Shown here: piece by piece, positions 8,628-17,042 of the stretch
Layout of the letters: the number at the start of each line of letters is the position of its first letter
Position numbering within the stretch: the first letter of the stretch is position 1
Origin: Catellatospora bangladeshensis
Lineage (GTDB): Bacteria; Actinomycetota; Actinomycetes; Mycobacteriales; Micromonosporaceae
Length of the DNA: 64,000 nucleotides
Reading direction: 5' to 3'
NCBI RefSeq assembly: GCF_016862575.1
Contig: NZ_BONF01000012.1
Span: 62,001-126,000 of the forward strand
Notes under the pieces: generated by a model
What the model was told of the DNA's origin: nothing
Seen by the model: the letters and a program-made list of their open reading frames with translations, nothing else
The model's database searches: none
Position numbers and translations under genes: made by a program

Positions 8628-9935
8628 GTGCTGTCTGAGTTCCTGTACATCCTGCTGTTCGTCCTGCTCACCCTCGGCACGGCGTTCTTCGTGGCGGCCG
8701 AGTTCGCGCTCGTCACGGTCGACCGGGCGGAGATCGACACGCGGGCGGAGCGGGGTGAGCGTCCCGCGCGGACGGTGCGCCGGGCGCTGCGCGAGCTGTC
8801 GTTCCAGCTGTCGGGGGCGCAGCTCGGCATCACGCTGACCGCGCTGCTCACCGGTTACCTCGCCGAGCCCGCGCTGCGGCCGCTGGTCGAGCCGATGGGC
8901 CTGTCCGCGGGCTGGAGCCACGCGATCTCGCTGGGTATCGCGACCCTGTTCTCGATGCTGTTCGGCGAGCTGGTGCCGAAGAACGCGGCGCTGTCCCGGC
9001 CGATGCCGGTGGCGCTGCGCACGGCCGGTCCGATGCGGGTCTTCTCCAACGTCTTCAAGCTGCTGATCAACGCGCTCAACGAGACGGCGAACTGGCTGGT
9101 GCGCCGGATGGGCATCGAGCCGCAGGAGGAGCTGGCCAGCGCCCGCTCGCCGGAGGAGCTGGGCCTGCTGGCGGCGATCTCGGCGCAGGCCGGCGCGCTG
9201 CCGACGGAGACGGCGCTGCTGTTGCAGCGCACGGTGCGGTTCAGCGACAAGCACGCGGCCGAGGCGATGACGCCGCGCATCGACGTGGTGGGGCTGGCCG
9301 GCTCGGCGACGGTCGCCGAGCTGTTCGACGCGGTACGCGAGACCGGGCACAGCCGGTTCCCCGTGTACGAGCAGACGCTCGACACGGTCACCGGGGTGGT
9401 GTCGGTCAACGACGCGCTCGCGGTGCCCCCGGCCCGGCGTGCGCTGACCACGGTCGCCGCGGTGGCCCGGGAGCCGGTGCTGGTGCCGGGCTCGCTGGAC
9501 CTGGACAAGGTGGTCGCGGCGCTGCGCGCGGGCCGGTCCGACTTCGCCATCGTGGTCGACGAGTACGGCGGCACGGACGGCGTGGTGACCATCGAGGACC
9601 TGGTCGAGGAGCTGGTGGGCGAGATCGCCGACGAGCACGACACGGCTGAGGAGGAGGAGTCCGGCTCGATCGAGGTGACCGTGCCGGGCGGCGTGCGCAC
9701 CTGGCTGGTCGACGGCATGCTGCGCGAGGACGAGCTGGACGAGCAGACCGGCTTCCGGCTGCCGGAGGGCCCGTACGAGACGCTGGGCGGCTTCCTGATG
9801 TCGGAGCTGGGCCGGATCCCGGCGGTCGGCGACACGGTGCTGGCCAACGACTGGGAGTTCACGGTGGTGGAGATGGACCGGCACCGGGTGGAGCAGGTGC
9901 GGCTGGTGCGGCTGGCGGGCGACGACGATGAATGA
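8628..9935 (+). CDS. CNNM/DUF21 and CBS domain membrane protein with CorC tail
   Basis: This 435-residue protein has four N-terminal membrane helices of the DUF21/CNNM type (containing AEFALVTVDR and ELVPKNAALSRP), a CBS pair in the middle (from about ARSPEELG to VDEYGGTDGVVTIEDLVEELVGEI) and a C-terminal CorC_HlyC domain. The family is linked to magnesium or cobalt transport, although old annotations say hemolysin. GTG at 8628 is used; the best ribosome site (GAGGTGAT) is about 13 bases away, so the start is less certain. Its end overlaps the next gene by 8 bases, so the two are coupled and probably work as a pair. Confidence 0.9.
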   Translation: MLSEFLYILLFVLLTLGTAFFVAAEFALVTVDRAEIDTRAERGERPARTVRRALRELSFQLSGAQLGITLTALLTGYLAEPALRPLVEPMGLSAGWSHAISLGIATLFSMLFGELVPKNAALSRPMPVALRTAGPMRVFSNVFKLLINALNETANWLVRRMGIEPQEELASARSPEELGLLAAISAQAGALPTETALLLQRTVRFSDKHAAEAMTPRIDVVGLAGSATVAELFDAVRETGHSRFPVYEQTLDTVTGVVSVNDALAVPPARRALTTVAAVAREPVLVPGSLDLDKVVAALRAGRSDFAIVVDEYGGTDGVVTIEDLVEELVGEIADEHDTAEEEESGSIEVTVPGGVRTWLVDGMLREDELDEQTGFRLPEGPYETLGGFLMSELGRIPAVGDTVLANDWEFTVVEMDRHRVEQVRLVRLAGDDDE

Positions 9936-10938
9936 ACTGCTCATCACGGTGGCGCTGCTGCTCGGCAACGCGTTCTTCGTCGGCGCCGAGTTCGCGCTGA
10001 TCGCCTCCCGGCGTACCGTCATCGAGCCGAAGGCGCAGACCTCCCGCCCCGCGAAGTGGGCGCTGTCCGCGATGAACCAGATCCCGCTGATGATCGCGGG
10101 CGCGCAGCTCGGCATCACGCTGTGCTCGCTGGCGCTGGGCGCGATCGCGGAGCCGGCCCTGGCGCACTTCATCGAGAAGCCGTTCCACGCGCTGGGGCTG
10201 CCGCAGAACATGCTGCACCCCACCGCGTTCGTGATCGCCCTGCTCATCGTGGTCTTCCTGCACACGGTGATCGGCGAGATGGTGCCGAAGAACATCACCC
10301 TGGCCGGGCCCGAGGCGAGCGTGCTGTGGCTGGGCCCGCCGATGCTGGCCTTCTGCGTGGCGACCAAGCCGCTGCTGGTCGCGATGAAGTGGGCGGCCCG
10401 GCAGGTGCTGCGGCTGTGGCGGATCGAGGCGGCCGACGCGGTGAAGACCGTGTTCACCGCGGAGGAGCTGGCCGGGCTGGTGGCTCAGGCGCACACCGAG
10501 GGCCTGCTCGACCCGGAGCAGCACGCCCGGATCGCGGGCGCGCTCGCCCTGAACCAGCGCACCGCCGCGGACGCGCTGCGGCCGTGGTCGTCGGTCACCA
10601 GCGTCACCGACGACACCTCTCCGGCCACGCTGGAGGTGCTGGCGACCCGCACCGGGCGGTCCCGCTTCCCGGTCGTGTCGCGGGGGACCCGGCGGGTGCT
10701 GGGCTTCGTGCACATCAAGGACGTGCTGGGCATGGAGGGCGCGAGCCGCCGCGAGCCGATCCCCGGCGGGCTGATCCGGCCGCTGGCGATCGTGCCGCCG
10801 GACCGCTCGCTGGCCGAGCTGCTGCTGTCGATGCGCCGCGAGCGCCGCCACATCGTGCTGGTGAGCGAGGGCCAGGTGCCGGTGGGGGTGGTCACGCTGG
10901 ATGACGTCCTGAACGCGATCATGGCCCCAGCTGCGTGA
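9928..10938 (+). CDS. Second CNNM/DUF21-CBS protein, lacking the CorC domain
   Basis: This 336-residue paralogue of the preceding gene has the same DUF21 membrane domain (AEFALIASRRTV, AGAQLGITLCS, EMVPKNITLAGP) and a CBS pair (VTSVTDDTSPATLEVL to VPVGVVTLDDVLNAI). It ends straight after the CBS pair, so the CorC_HlyC domain of its partner is absent. The ATG lies inside the end of the upstream gene, which implies translational coupling. A long plus short DUF21 pair is common in actinobacteria and suggests a heteromeric transporter or regulator. The ion carried is not known from the sequence. Confidence 0.9.
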   Translation: MNELLITVALLLGNAFFVGAEFALIASRRTVIEPKAQTSRPAKWALSAMNQIPLMIAGAQLGITLCSLALGAIAEPALAHFIEKPFHALGLPQNMLHPTAFVIALLIVVFLHTVIGEMVPKNITLAGPEASVLWLGPPMLAFCVATKPLLVAMKWAARQVLRLWRIEAADAVKTVFTAEELAGLVAQAHTEGLLDPEQHARIAGALALNQRTAADALRPWSSVTSVTDDTSPATLEVLATRTGRSRFPVVSRGTRRVLGFVHIKDVLGMEGASRREPIPGGLIRPLAIVPPDRSLAELLLSMRRERRHIVLVSEGQVPVGVVTLDDVLNAIMAPAA

Positions 10939-11004
10939 ACACCATTCCGGCAAGGCACGCTGCGTGACATTCGGGCAGCTCAGCGAAGTTGTCCAGTTGG
11001 CGGC

Positions 11005-11034
11005 TTGAAACCGGCTCACCTTGTTTCCTAGGGT
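11005..11034 (+). promoter_or_regulatory. Candidate promoter for the first NlpC/P60 gene
   Basis: TTGAAA (11005-11010) and TAGGGT (11029-11034) are separated by 18 bases. Transcription from it would start at or near 11040, at the base of the hairpin described next. Confidence 0.5.
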
Positions 11035-11035
11035 T

Positions 11036-11093
11036 GGTGTCCGTCTGGTGCGTACGCCGGGCCGTGACCCCTCGCGACCCCGCACCGGACACC
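11036..11093 (+). promoter_or_regulatory. Structured 5' leader of the NlpC/P60 gene
   Basis: GGTGTCC (11036-11042) pairs with GGACACC (11087-11093), and GGTGCG (11047-11052) with CGCACC (11081-11086), giving a 13-bp stem with a one-sided 4-base bulge. Wall-hydrolase genes of actinobacteria often carry a c-di-AMP riboswitch here, but I could not match that consensus, so only structure is claimed. Confidence 0.5.
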
Positions 11094-11146
11094 GCTGACG
11101 GGCTCCCCTCCTTCGCCCCGTCGCGGTAGGCGGAAAAGGAGCTCCG

Positions 11147-12148
11147 GTGTCCCCCCTCCGTACCGCGTCGCGCCCGCTCTCCCGCGTGCTCGTGCTGGTC
11201 GCCGCGCTGCTCGCCGGGCTCGTGCCGGCGCTGCCCGCGCACGCCGAGCCGGACACGATCGCCGAGATCGAAGCTGAGATCAGCAAGACCTGGGAGAAGC
11301 TCGAACCGCTGATCGAGGAGTACAACAAGGTCCACAGCGACCTGAAGAAGCTGCAGAAGAAGGCGACGACGATCGAGCAGAAGCTGTCGCCGCTGCGGCT
11401 GACCGTCGAGGTCACCCGCACCCGCGTCGGCGTCATCGCCTCCGAGTACTACAAGGGCGGCCGCAGCGCCCAGGTGAACGCGATGCTGTCCGGCGGCTCG
11501 CCGAAGCAGTTCGCCGACCAGCTGATGATCCTGGAGTACCTGGCCCACGACAAGCAGCAGCAGATCGCCGCGACGACCGAGGCCAAGGCGAAGTACGACG
11601 TCGAGAAGTCGGCGCTGGACCAGGCGATCGCCGAGCAGAAGGCCAAGGACCTCGACATGGCGGCCAAGAAGAAGGTCATCGAGGCGCAGATGACGGAGCT
11701 GCAGAAGCTGCGCACGCGGGCCTACGGCTCGGGCGCCCCCGGCGGCTCGCTGAAGATCGGCAGCGCCTGCCCGGCCCAGATGGGCAGCGGCAAGGGCCAG
11801 ATCGCGGCGGCCTGGGCCTGCAAGCAGATCAGCAAGAAGTACGTGTGGGGCAGCGCCGGCCCGAACACCTTCGACTGCTCCGGCCTCACCCAGCAGGCGT
11901 GGAAGCAGGCCGGGGTGGGCCTGAGCCACTACACCAAGGACCAGTGGGGCGAGGGCACCCGCGTCAGCGCGGCGAATGCCAAGGTCGGCGACCTGGTCTT
12001 CTTCTTCAGCGACCTGCACCACGTCGGCATCTACGTCGGCACCGTGGGCGGGGAGCGGGTGATGGTGCACGCGCCGCACACCGGTGACGTGGTCCGCATG
12101 GCCTACATCAAGTACATGCCGGTCGCCGGGTACGTACGCCCGAGCTGA
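11147..12148 (+). CDS. Secreted NlpC/P60 peptidoglycan endopeptidase with coiled coil
   Basis: This enzyme of the RipA/CwlO type cuts peptide cross-bridges in peptidoglycan. The 333-residue protein has a signal peptide (ending AHA before EPDT), a long coiled-coil region of about 160 residues rich in Glu, Lys and Gln (KTWEKLEPLIEEYNKVHS onward), and a C-terminal NlpC/P60 domain. The catalytic Cys is in FDCSGLTQQAW (about 244) and the His in LHHVGIYVG (about 291). GTG at 11147 follows AAAAGGAG at 5 bases. It is paralogous to the gene at 15257-16261, sharing the coiled-coil pattern and YVWG-SGP-FDCSGLT block. The coiled coil probably holds the enzyme inactive or docks it to a partner. Confidence 0.93.
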   Translation: MSPLRTASRPLSRVLVLVAALLAGLVPALPAHAEPDTIAEIEAEISKTWEKLEPLIEEYNKVHSDLKKLQKKATTIEQKLSPLRLTVEVTRTRVGVIASEYYKGGRSAQVNAMLSGGSPKQFADQLMILEYLAHDKQQQIAATTEAKAKYDVEKSALDQAIAEQKAKDLDMAAKKKVIEAQMTELQKLRTRAYGSGAPGGSLKIGSACPAQMGSGKGQIAAAWACKQISKKYVWGSAGPNTFDCSGLTQQAWKQAGVGLSHYTKDQWGEGTRVSAANAKVGDLVFFFSDLHHVGIYVGTVGGERVMVHAPHTGDVVRMAYIKYMPVAGYVRPS

Positions 12149-12157
12149 GCACGAGCG

Positions 12158-12200
12158 CGAAAGAAGGGCTCCCCGCGAATCGCGGGGAGCCCTTCTTTCG
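12158..12200. terminator. Strong bidirectional terminator
   Basis: A perfect 20-bp stem (12158-12177 with 12181-12200) with a 3-base loop and TTCTTTCG on its right arm. It serves the NlpC/P60 gene and the convergent amidase gene. Confidence 0.93.
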
Positions 12201-12210
12201 TTGCGGTGGG

Positions 12211-14184
12211 TCAGTAGGTGACGGCCGGGCGGATCACCACGTCGTCGCGCTTCACGTACGCGATGCGGTGGCCGAACTGGATCTGCACGTACTGCGTGTC
12301 ACCGCGGATGACGGTGCCGTCGCCGGGCGACGACCAGTCGAACGTGCTGGCCCGGTAGTACTCGCTCGCCAGCACCGGACCGGCCGCGTAGCGCTGGCCC
12401 GCAGCGATCGTGTACTGCGTGTACGCGCTCACCGCCTGCACCGGCACGCCCGCCGGGTAGGCCGCCGCCTCCGGGTAGGCGCGCCCGAACACGGGAATGC
12501 TCGCCAGGCCCGGCTTGGGCTCGACGACGAACCCGACGTTCCACAGCGGCCCGGCGTCGGCGTTGCGGAACCACGCCTTCTGGCCGAGGTACCAGATCGC
12601 GGTCCACTCGGCGGTGCGCTCGGCGACGGCGTACGTCTGCCCGGCGGAACCCCGCGCGCAGTGGTCGCTGACCAGCATGGTGCTCGCCTTGGTGCCGCAC
12701 CGGCCCGGATCGCGCACCAGCGGCGCGGTCAGGTCGGGCGCGGTACGCAGGATCACCGAGGAGCTGGAGCGCGCCGGGCACGGGTTGCTCCCCGCGCCGG
12801 TGCAGCCGGTGAAGGCGGGCTTGTTGGTGGCGTAGTCCGGGTTGAGCGTGACCAGCCCGGCGTGCCCCGCCAGCGGCTCCGGCAGGCCCCGGAACGGCGC
12901 CTTGAGCAGCTCGAAGTAGTGCGCCCAGTCCCAGTACGGGCCCGGGTCCCAGTGCATGCCGGAGATCGTCGACGCGATCGTGCCGGGCACGTTGTCGTGG
13001 CCGATGATGTGGTTGCGGTCCAGCGGGATGCCCAGCCGCAGCGCCAGGTACCGCACCAGCTTCGCGGAGGTGCGGTAGAGCGCCTCGGTGTACCAGCCGC
13101 CGTGCGCGGCGAAGCCCTCGTGCTCCAGGCCGATCGCCTTGGCGTTGACGAACCAGTTGCCCGCGTGCCAGGCGACGTTCTTCGACTTCACGTGCTGGGC
13201 GATGTGCCCGTCGACCGAGCGCAGGGTGTAGTGCCAGCTCACGTACGTCGGGTCGGAGATGAGCCGCAGGGTGGTGGCCCAGCTTCCCTCGGTGTCGTGG
13301 ATGACGATGTACTCGATGCGCTGCGACTGCGGCCGGTTGCCCAGGTCGTGGTTGCCGTAGTCGCCGTCGCCGAACGCCTGGTAGGGCGCGGGCAGCGATT
13401 CGCAGGAGATGTCGATCGGGCACTCGATGCCGTCCGGCCGCTCCAGCCGGCGCAGGCCGAGGCGGGACAGCCACTCCTTCACCGGGTTCACGCCGCGGCC
13501 GGGCAGGGTGAGCGCGTGGCCCTCGTCGGTGGTGCGGCCGGCGCCGTCGCGCAGCGTCGCGTAGACCTCGTCGGCGAACGCGGCGGCGGCCTGCTCGTTG
13601 TCGGCGCCGGAGTAGCGGGCCACCGCGGCGTACCAGGCGTTCGGGTCGCTGCCGGCGCCACGCGGGCCGTTCAGCTGCTGCTGGTACGACGCCAGCAGCG
13701 CGGCGCCGCCCCGGATGTTGGCGACGGGGTCGGTGCGCAGCGCCTCGGCGCTCAGCCCGGTCAGCGCCGCGGCGGCCGGCAGCGTGTGCAGCGCCGCCTC
13801 GGCGGGCGGCGGGGCGTCCGTCGGGTGCCCGGCGGCCTTGGGGCGGCTGTCGTCACCGCGGGCGTCCTCGGGCACGGCCGGCTCGGCGTTCTCGGGGACG
13901 GCGGTGGGCAGCGCGGCCACGTAGGTGGCGTCGGTAAGGTGCATCGGGCCGTAACCGCCGGAGGTGCTGGGCGTCCCGGCGTTGGCGTCCCAGCGGGACT
14001 CCAGGTAGGACACACCGAGCAGCACCGCGACGGGTACGCCGTACTCCTCGGCGGCGGCCTGGTAGTCGGCCTGGCGGGACGGTGGCGGCTCGGCCTGGGC
14101 GGCGACCGGCACCAGGCCGGCGGCCAGCCCCACGCCCGTCGCGGTCAGCACCGCCAGGCGGCGCAGGGGAATTCGGGGTGACAC
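12211..14184 (-). CDS. Secreted N-acetylmuramoyl-L-alanine amidase with transglycosylase-like region
   Basis: This 657-residue wall hydrolase has a signal peptide (VSPRIPLRRLAVLTATG to AQA). Next is a lysozyme-like region resembling lytic transglycosylases (VLLGVSYLESRWD, GGYGPMHLTD) with a candidate catalytic Glu. In the middle is an Amidase_2 domain with zinc-type residues in YIVIHDTEGSW and IIGHDNVPGT. A Cys-containing C-terminal part of about 200 residues probably binds wall or substrate. It may therefore cut both glycan and peptide bonds, although activity of the first domain is inferred from motif only. GTG at 14184 is chosen because AAGGGAG lies 6 bases ahead and the signal peptide begins there. 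Confidence 0.88.
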   Translation of the reverse strand: MSPRIPLRRLAVLTATGVGLAAGLVPVAAQAEPPPSRQADYQAAAEEYGVPVAVLLGVSYLESRWDANAGTPSTSGGYGPMHLTDATYVAALPTAVPENAEPAVPEDARGDDSRPKAAGHPTDAPPPAEAALHTLPAAAALTGLSAEALRTDPVANIRGGAALLASYQQQLNGPRGAGSDPNAWYAAVARYSGADNEQAAAAFADEVYATLRDGAGRTTDEGHALTLPGRGVNPVKEWLSRLGLRRLERPDGIECPIDISCESLPAPYQAFGDGDYGNHDLGNRPQSQRIEYIVIHDTEGSWATTLRLISDPTYVSWHYTLRSVDGHIAQHVKSKNVAWHAGNWFVNAKAIGLEHEGFAAHGGWYTEALYRTSAKLVRYLALRLGIPLDRNHIIGHDNVPGTIASTISGMHWDPGPYWDWAHYFELLKAPFRGLPEPLAGHAGLVTLNPDYATNKPAFTGCTGAGSNPCPARSSSSVILRTAPDLTAPLVRDPGRCGTKASTMLVSDHCARGSAGQTYAVAERTAEWTAIWYLGQKAWFRNADAGPLWNVGFVVEPKPGLASIPVFGRAYPEAAAYPAGVPVQAVSAYTQYTIAAGQRYAAGPVLASEYYRASTFDWSSPGDGTVIRGDTQYVQIQFGHRIAYVKRDDVVIRPAVTY

Positions 14185-14366
14185 TTTCGGCTCCCTTCGA
14201 GTGTCCGATGCGGTCACCCTGCCTTCGGCCGGTCGGGTAGTCAATAGTTGACGTAATCAGATTCAGAATCGAAACTTATCTTCAATCGGATGAGCCGCTT
14301 TACCGACAAACGCGCTGTCCGAAGCGATGACACGGTCTGCTCACGACATCTGGTAAAGATGAGCGA

Positions 14367-15185
14367 ATGCGAGGCAGATGGTGGATAGCGACGGCGTTCG
14401 GCCTGGTCGCCGTCGCGGCGGTGGTCGTGGTGCTGGTCCTGCGGCAGGACGGGCCGGTCCCGGATGCGGCGGGACCGTCCTCGGCGCCGTCGTCCCCGGC
14501 CGCCCCGCCCGGCCCGAGCGCGGCGCCGTCGCGCGCCGTGGGCGCGCACGGGGTGCTGCTCGACTTCAGTGACGGGCTGACCGTGGCCCGGGTCGCCGGC
14601 GAGCCGTCGGCGGTGCGCGAGGAGCGGTCCACCGGCGGCGAGGTCCGGCTGGTGCCGCGGGACGGCGGGTGGGCGGTCCACTTCCCGGCGCGCTGCCAGG
14701 AGGCCGACCCCAAGCAGTGCCCGCGCGCGATCCTGGAGGCCGGTGCGGGCGCCTCGCTCAACCCCGGCACGGGCACGCTGCACTGGGGCGCGGCGGTGCT
14801 GATGACCGCCGACGAGACCAGTGACGGCTCCAATGTGGTGCAGAAGGGCTACTCGCAGACGGGCAGCCAGTTCAAGCTCCAGGTCGACGGGGCCAAGGGC
14901 CTGCCGAGCTGCGTCGTCGCGGGGCCGGTGGCCGGGGTCAACGGCATCCACGTCGCCAAGGCCAAGCGCAGCGTCGCGGACGGGCAGTGGCACCGGCTCA
15001 GCTGCGTACGCGAGGGTGACCGGTTGCGCATCGAGGTGGACGGCACGACCGAGGCGGAGATCATGATTCCTGCCGAGCTGGACATCACCAACGACGCACC
15101 GCTGCGCATCGGCGGCAAGGGCGTGGCCACGAACAACGACCAGTTCCACGGGACCCTCGACGACGTGTACGTCGAAATCGGATGA
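14367..15185 (+). CDS. LamG/concanavalin-like membrane-anchored or secreted protein
   Basis: This 272-residue protein begins with a signal or anchor helix (MRGRWWIATAFGLVAVAAVVVVLV), followed by a Pro/Ser/Ala linker and a jelly-roll domain of the LamG/concanavalin type. The segment QWHRLSCVREGDRLRIEVDG and the ending NNDQFHGTLDDVYVEIG are typical of that fold. Such domains bind polysaccharide or act as lectins. No catalytic residues can be named. There is no lipobox. It lies between two wall-hydrolase genes, so a role at the cell surface is likely. It resembles LamG proteins scattered through Micromonosporaceae genomes. Confidence 0.75.
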   Translation: MRGRWWIATAFGLVAVAAVVVVLVLRQDGPVPDAAGPSSAPSSPAAPPGPSAAPSRAVGAHGVLLDFSDGLTVARVAGEPSAVREERSTGGEVRLVPRDGGWAVHFPARCQEADPKQCPRAILEAGAGASLNPGTGTLHWGAAVLMTADETSDGSNVVQKGYSQTGSQFKLQVDGAKGLPSCVVAGPVAGVNGIHVAKAKRSVADGQWHRLSCVREGDRLRIEVDGTTEAEIMIPAELDITNDAPLRIGGKGVATNNDQFHGTLDDVYVEIG

Positions 15186-15218
15186 AGCCGCAGCTGACAC
15201 GCGAGGCATCGAGCGGGT

Positions 15219-15248
15219 TTGCGTTCTTGCGACGGTGCTGCCTAACGT
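15219..15248 (+). promoter_or_regulatory. Candidate promoter giving a near-leaderless transcript
   Basis: TTGCGT (15219-15224) and TAACGT (15243-15248) are 18 bases apart. The GTG start of the downstream gene is at 15257, so transcription would begin within a few bases of the start codon. Confidence 0.5.
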
Positions 15249-15256
15249 GAATCCTC

Positions 15257-16261
15257 GTGGACAGCCATAATCGGCCCCTGGAAGGGCTCCCCAGCGCACC
15301 ACGAATACGCCGCGGCCTGCTGACGGCGGCCGCCGTGACCCTCGCCCTGCTCGCGCCCGCGGCCCCCGCGCACGCGAACCCCACCCCCGCCGAGATCGAG
15401 AAGCAGATCGACGCGCAGTGGAACAAGCTCGAGCCGGTCATCGAGGAGCACAACGCCACGAAGATCAAGCTGACCAAGCAGAAGAAGAAGGCGGACGAGC
15501 TGAACGCACAGCTCGCGCCCTTGGAGCAGCAGGTCCTCGTCACCCGCACGCGTATCGGGGTGCTGGCCGACCAGCTCTACCGCGGCGGCGCGCTGGCCCA
15601 GGCCAATGCCTTTCTGAGCAGCGGTGACGCGAGCGCGATGGCCGAACGCCTGCTGGTGCTCGACCAGCTCGCGCACGACAAGAAGGCCCGCATCGCCGAC
15701 GTGCTCTCCGCCAAGTCCGCGTTGGACGAGGTGAAGAGGCCGCTGGACGAGCTGGTCGCGCAGCTGACGAAGACCGAGGCCGAGCAGGCCGCGCGGGCCA
15801 AGGCGATCGAAGCCGAGATCAAGAAGCTGAACAAGCTGCGGCTGGACGCGTACGGCAGCCAGTCCGGCATCGGCGAGCTCGCCCCGGTGCCCTGCCCGAC
15901 GTCGTATCCGGGCGGCGCGGGCGCGCAGGCGGTCAAGTTCGCCTGCAAGCAGATCGGCAAGATCTACGTCTGGGGCGCGTCCGGCCCGGACCACTTCGAC
16001 TGCTCCGGCCTCACCATGGCCGCGTGGCGCGCGGCCGGGGTGTCCCTGCCGCACAACGCCAAGGCGCAGCGGGCCGAGGTGAAGTCGGTCAGCCGGTCCG
16101 AGCTGAGACCCGGCGACCTGGTCTTCTACTACAGCGACCTGCACCACGTCGGCATGTACGCGGGCAACGGCTGGATCGTGCACGCGTCACGTTCGGGCCT
16201 GCCCATCCGGATGCGCAAGATGGACGACGGCAACATCCACAGCTACGGCCGCCCGGCCTAG
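15257..16261 (+). CDS. Second secreted NlpC/P60 endopeptidase with coiled coil
   Basis: This 334-residue paralogue of the gene at 11147-12148 has a signal peptide (RRGLLTAAAVTLALLAPAAPAHA), a coiled-coil region (IEKQIDAQWNKLEPVIEEH onward) and a C-terminal NlpC/P60 domain. The catalytic Cys is in HFDCSGLTMAAW (about 249) and the His in LHHVGMYAG. The GTG start has no good ribosome site, but a promoter ends just upstream, which fits leaderless translation. Its different 5' end compared with the paralogue means the two hydrolases are probably controlled separately. Substrate cleavage (D-Glu to meso-Dap bond) is inferred from the family. Confidence 0.92.
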   Translation: MDSHNRPLEGLPSAPRIRRGLLTAAAVTLALLAPAAPAHANPTPAEIEKQIDAQWNKLEPVIEEHNATKIKLTKQKKKADELNAQLAPLEQQVLVTRTRIGVLADQLYRGGALAQANAFLSSGDASAMAERLLVLDQLAHDKKARIADVLSAKSALDEVKRPLDELVAQLTKTEAEQAARAKAIEAEIKKLNKLRLDAYGSQSGIGELAPVPCPTSYPGGAGAQAVKFACKQIGKIYVWGASGPDHFDCSGLTMAAWRAAGVSLPHNAKAQRAEVKSVSRSELRPGDLVFYYSDLHHVGMYAGNGWIVHASRSGLPIRMRKMDDGNIHSYGRPA

Positions 16262-16268
16262 CGCCCCG

Positions 16269-16946
16269 TCAGGAGGCCGGCCGGAGCATCGGCGGGTGGA
16301 GCAGGCGGGTGGGGCCCCGGCGGAACAGCTGCGCCGGGCGCCCCCGCTCCGCCGCGACGCTGCGCCCCACCGGCTCGACGAAGCCGGGCGTCGAGGTCAC
16401 CTTGCGGTGGAAGTTGCGCGGGTCCAGCGTGGCCCCCCACACCGTCTCGTACACCTCGCGCAGCTCGCTGATGGTGAACTCGGGCGGGCAGAACGCCGTC
16501 GCCAGCGGGGTGTACTCGAGCTTCGCCCGCGCCCGCTCCACCCCGTCGGCCAGGATGCGGGCGTGGTCGAAGGCCAGCTCCCCGGCGGGCAGGGTGACCC
16601 AGTCCGCGCTCGCCGCGTCGCTGCCCGCCACCGGGGTGGGCAGGTCCGGCAGCAGCGCCAGGTAGGCCACGGTCACCACCCGGCCGCGCGGGTCGCGGCC
16701 CGGCTCGCCGTAGGTCGCGAGCTGCTCCAGGTGCCCGCCGGGCGCGGTCAGCCCGGTCTCCTCACGCAGCTCGCGCACCGCCGCCGTGTCGAGGTCCTCG
16801 CCGGCCAGCACGAAGCCGCCCGGCAGCGCCCACGCGCCGCGGAACGGCTCGATGCCGCGGCGGACCAGCAGCACCTGCAGCGCGGCGCCGCGGACGGTCA
16901 GCACCACCAGATCCGTCGTGACGGAGAACTCCGGATAGTCGGCCAT
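16269..16946 (-). CDS. Nudix hydrolase with NrtR-type winged-helix tail
   Basis: This 225-residue protein has an N-terminal Nudix fold with a complete Nudix box (from GGFVLAGED to RELREETGL) and a C-terminal segment (TISELREVYETVWGATLDPRNFHRKV) matching the winged-helix part of NrtR, the ADP-ribose-responsive regulator of NAD genes. The intact box suggests it may also hydrolyse ADP-ribose, whereas many NrtR proteins have lost this. ATG at 16946 is preferred to GTG at 16961 because MADYPEF is a normal Nudix start; the longer form would begin inside the operator. It is divergent from the SPFH and NAD kinase-like genes with two operator-like repeats between, which supports a regulatory job in NAD metabolism. 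Confidence 0.85.
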   Translation of the reverse strand: MADYPEFSVTTDLVVLTVRGAALQVLLVRRGIEPFRGAWALPGGFVLAGEDLDTAAVRELREETGLTAPGGHLEQLATYGEPGRDPRGRVVTVAYLALLPDLPTPVAGSDAASADWVTLPAGELAFDHARILADGVERARAKLEYTPLATAFCPPEFTISELREVYETVWGATLDPRNFHRKVTSTPGFVEPVGRSVAAERGRPAQLFRRGPTRLLHPPMLRPAS

Positions 16947-16951
16947 CTGAT

Positions 16952-16972
16952 TTATCACCACCTTGACGAGAA
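16952..16972. promoter_or_regulatory. Operator-like repeat 1 (NrtR candidate)
   Basis: TTATCACCACCTTGACGA and the next 3 bases, read on the minus strand, match the second repeat at 16987-17007 at about 16 of 21 positions. It overlaps the translation start region of the Nudix gene, which would suit autorepression. Confidence 0.6.
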
Positions 16973-16986
16973 TCTAGCACGGCGCT

Positions 16987-17007
16987 TATCGTCATGGTGA
17001 CGAAAAA
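16987..17007. promoter_or_regulatory. Operator-like repeat 2 (NrtR candidate)
   Basis: The core TCGTCATGGTGACGA (16989-17003) is a perfect 6-3-6 palindrome flanked by TTA and AAA. It lies 36 bases before the SPFH start and is related to the repeat at 16952-16972. Confidence 0.65.
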
Positions 17008-17042
17008 GGGACCCGGGGACTTCCGAAGGAGAACGATCCACC

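Noticed and set aside
11036-11146. c-di-AMP (ydaO) riboswitch before the NlpC/P60 gene
   Set aside because: Only the GGTAGGCGG-AAAAGGAG end resembles it; core conserved segments are not found by eye.
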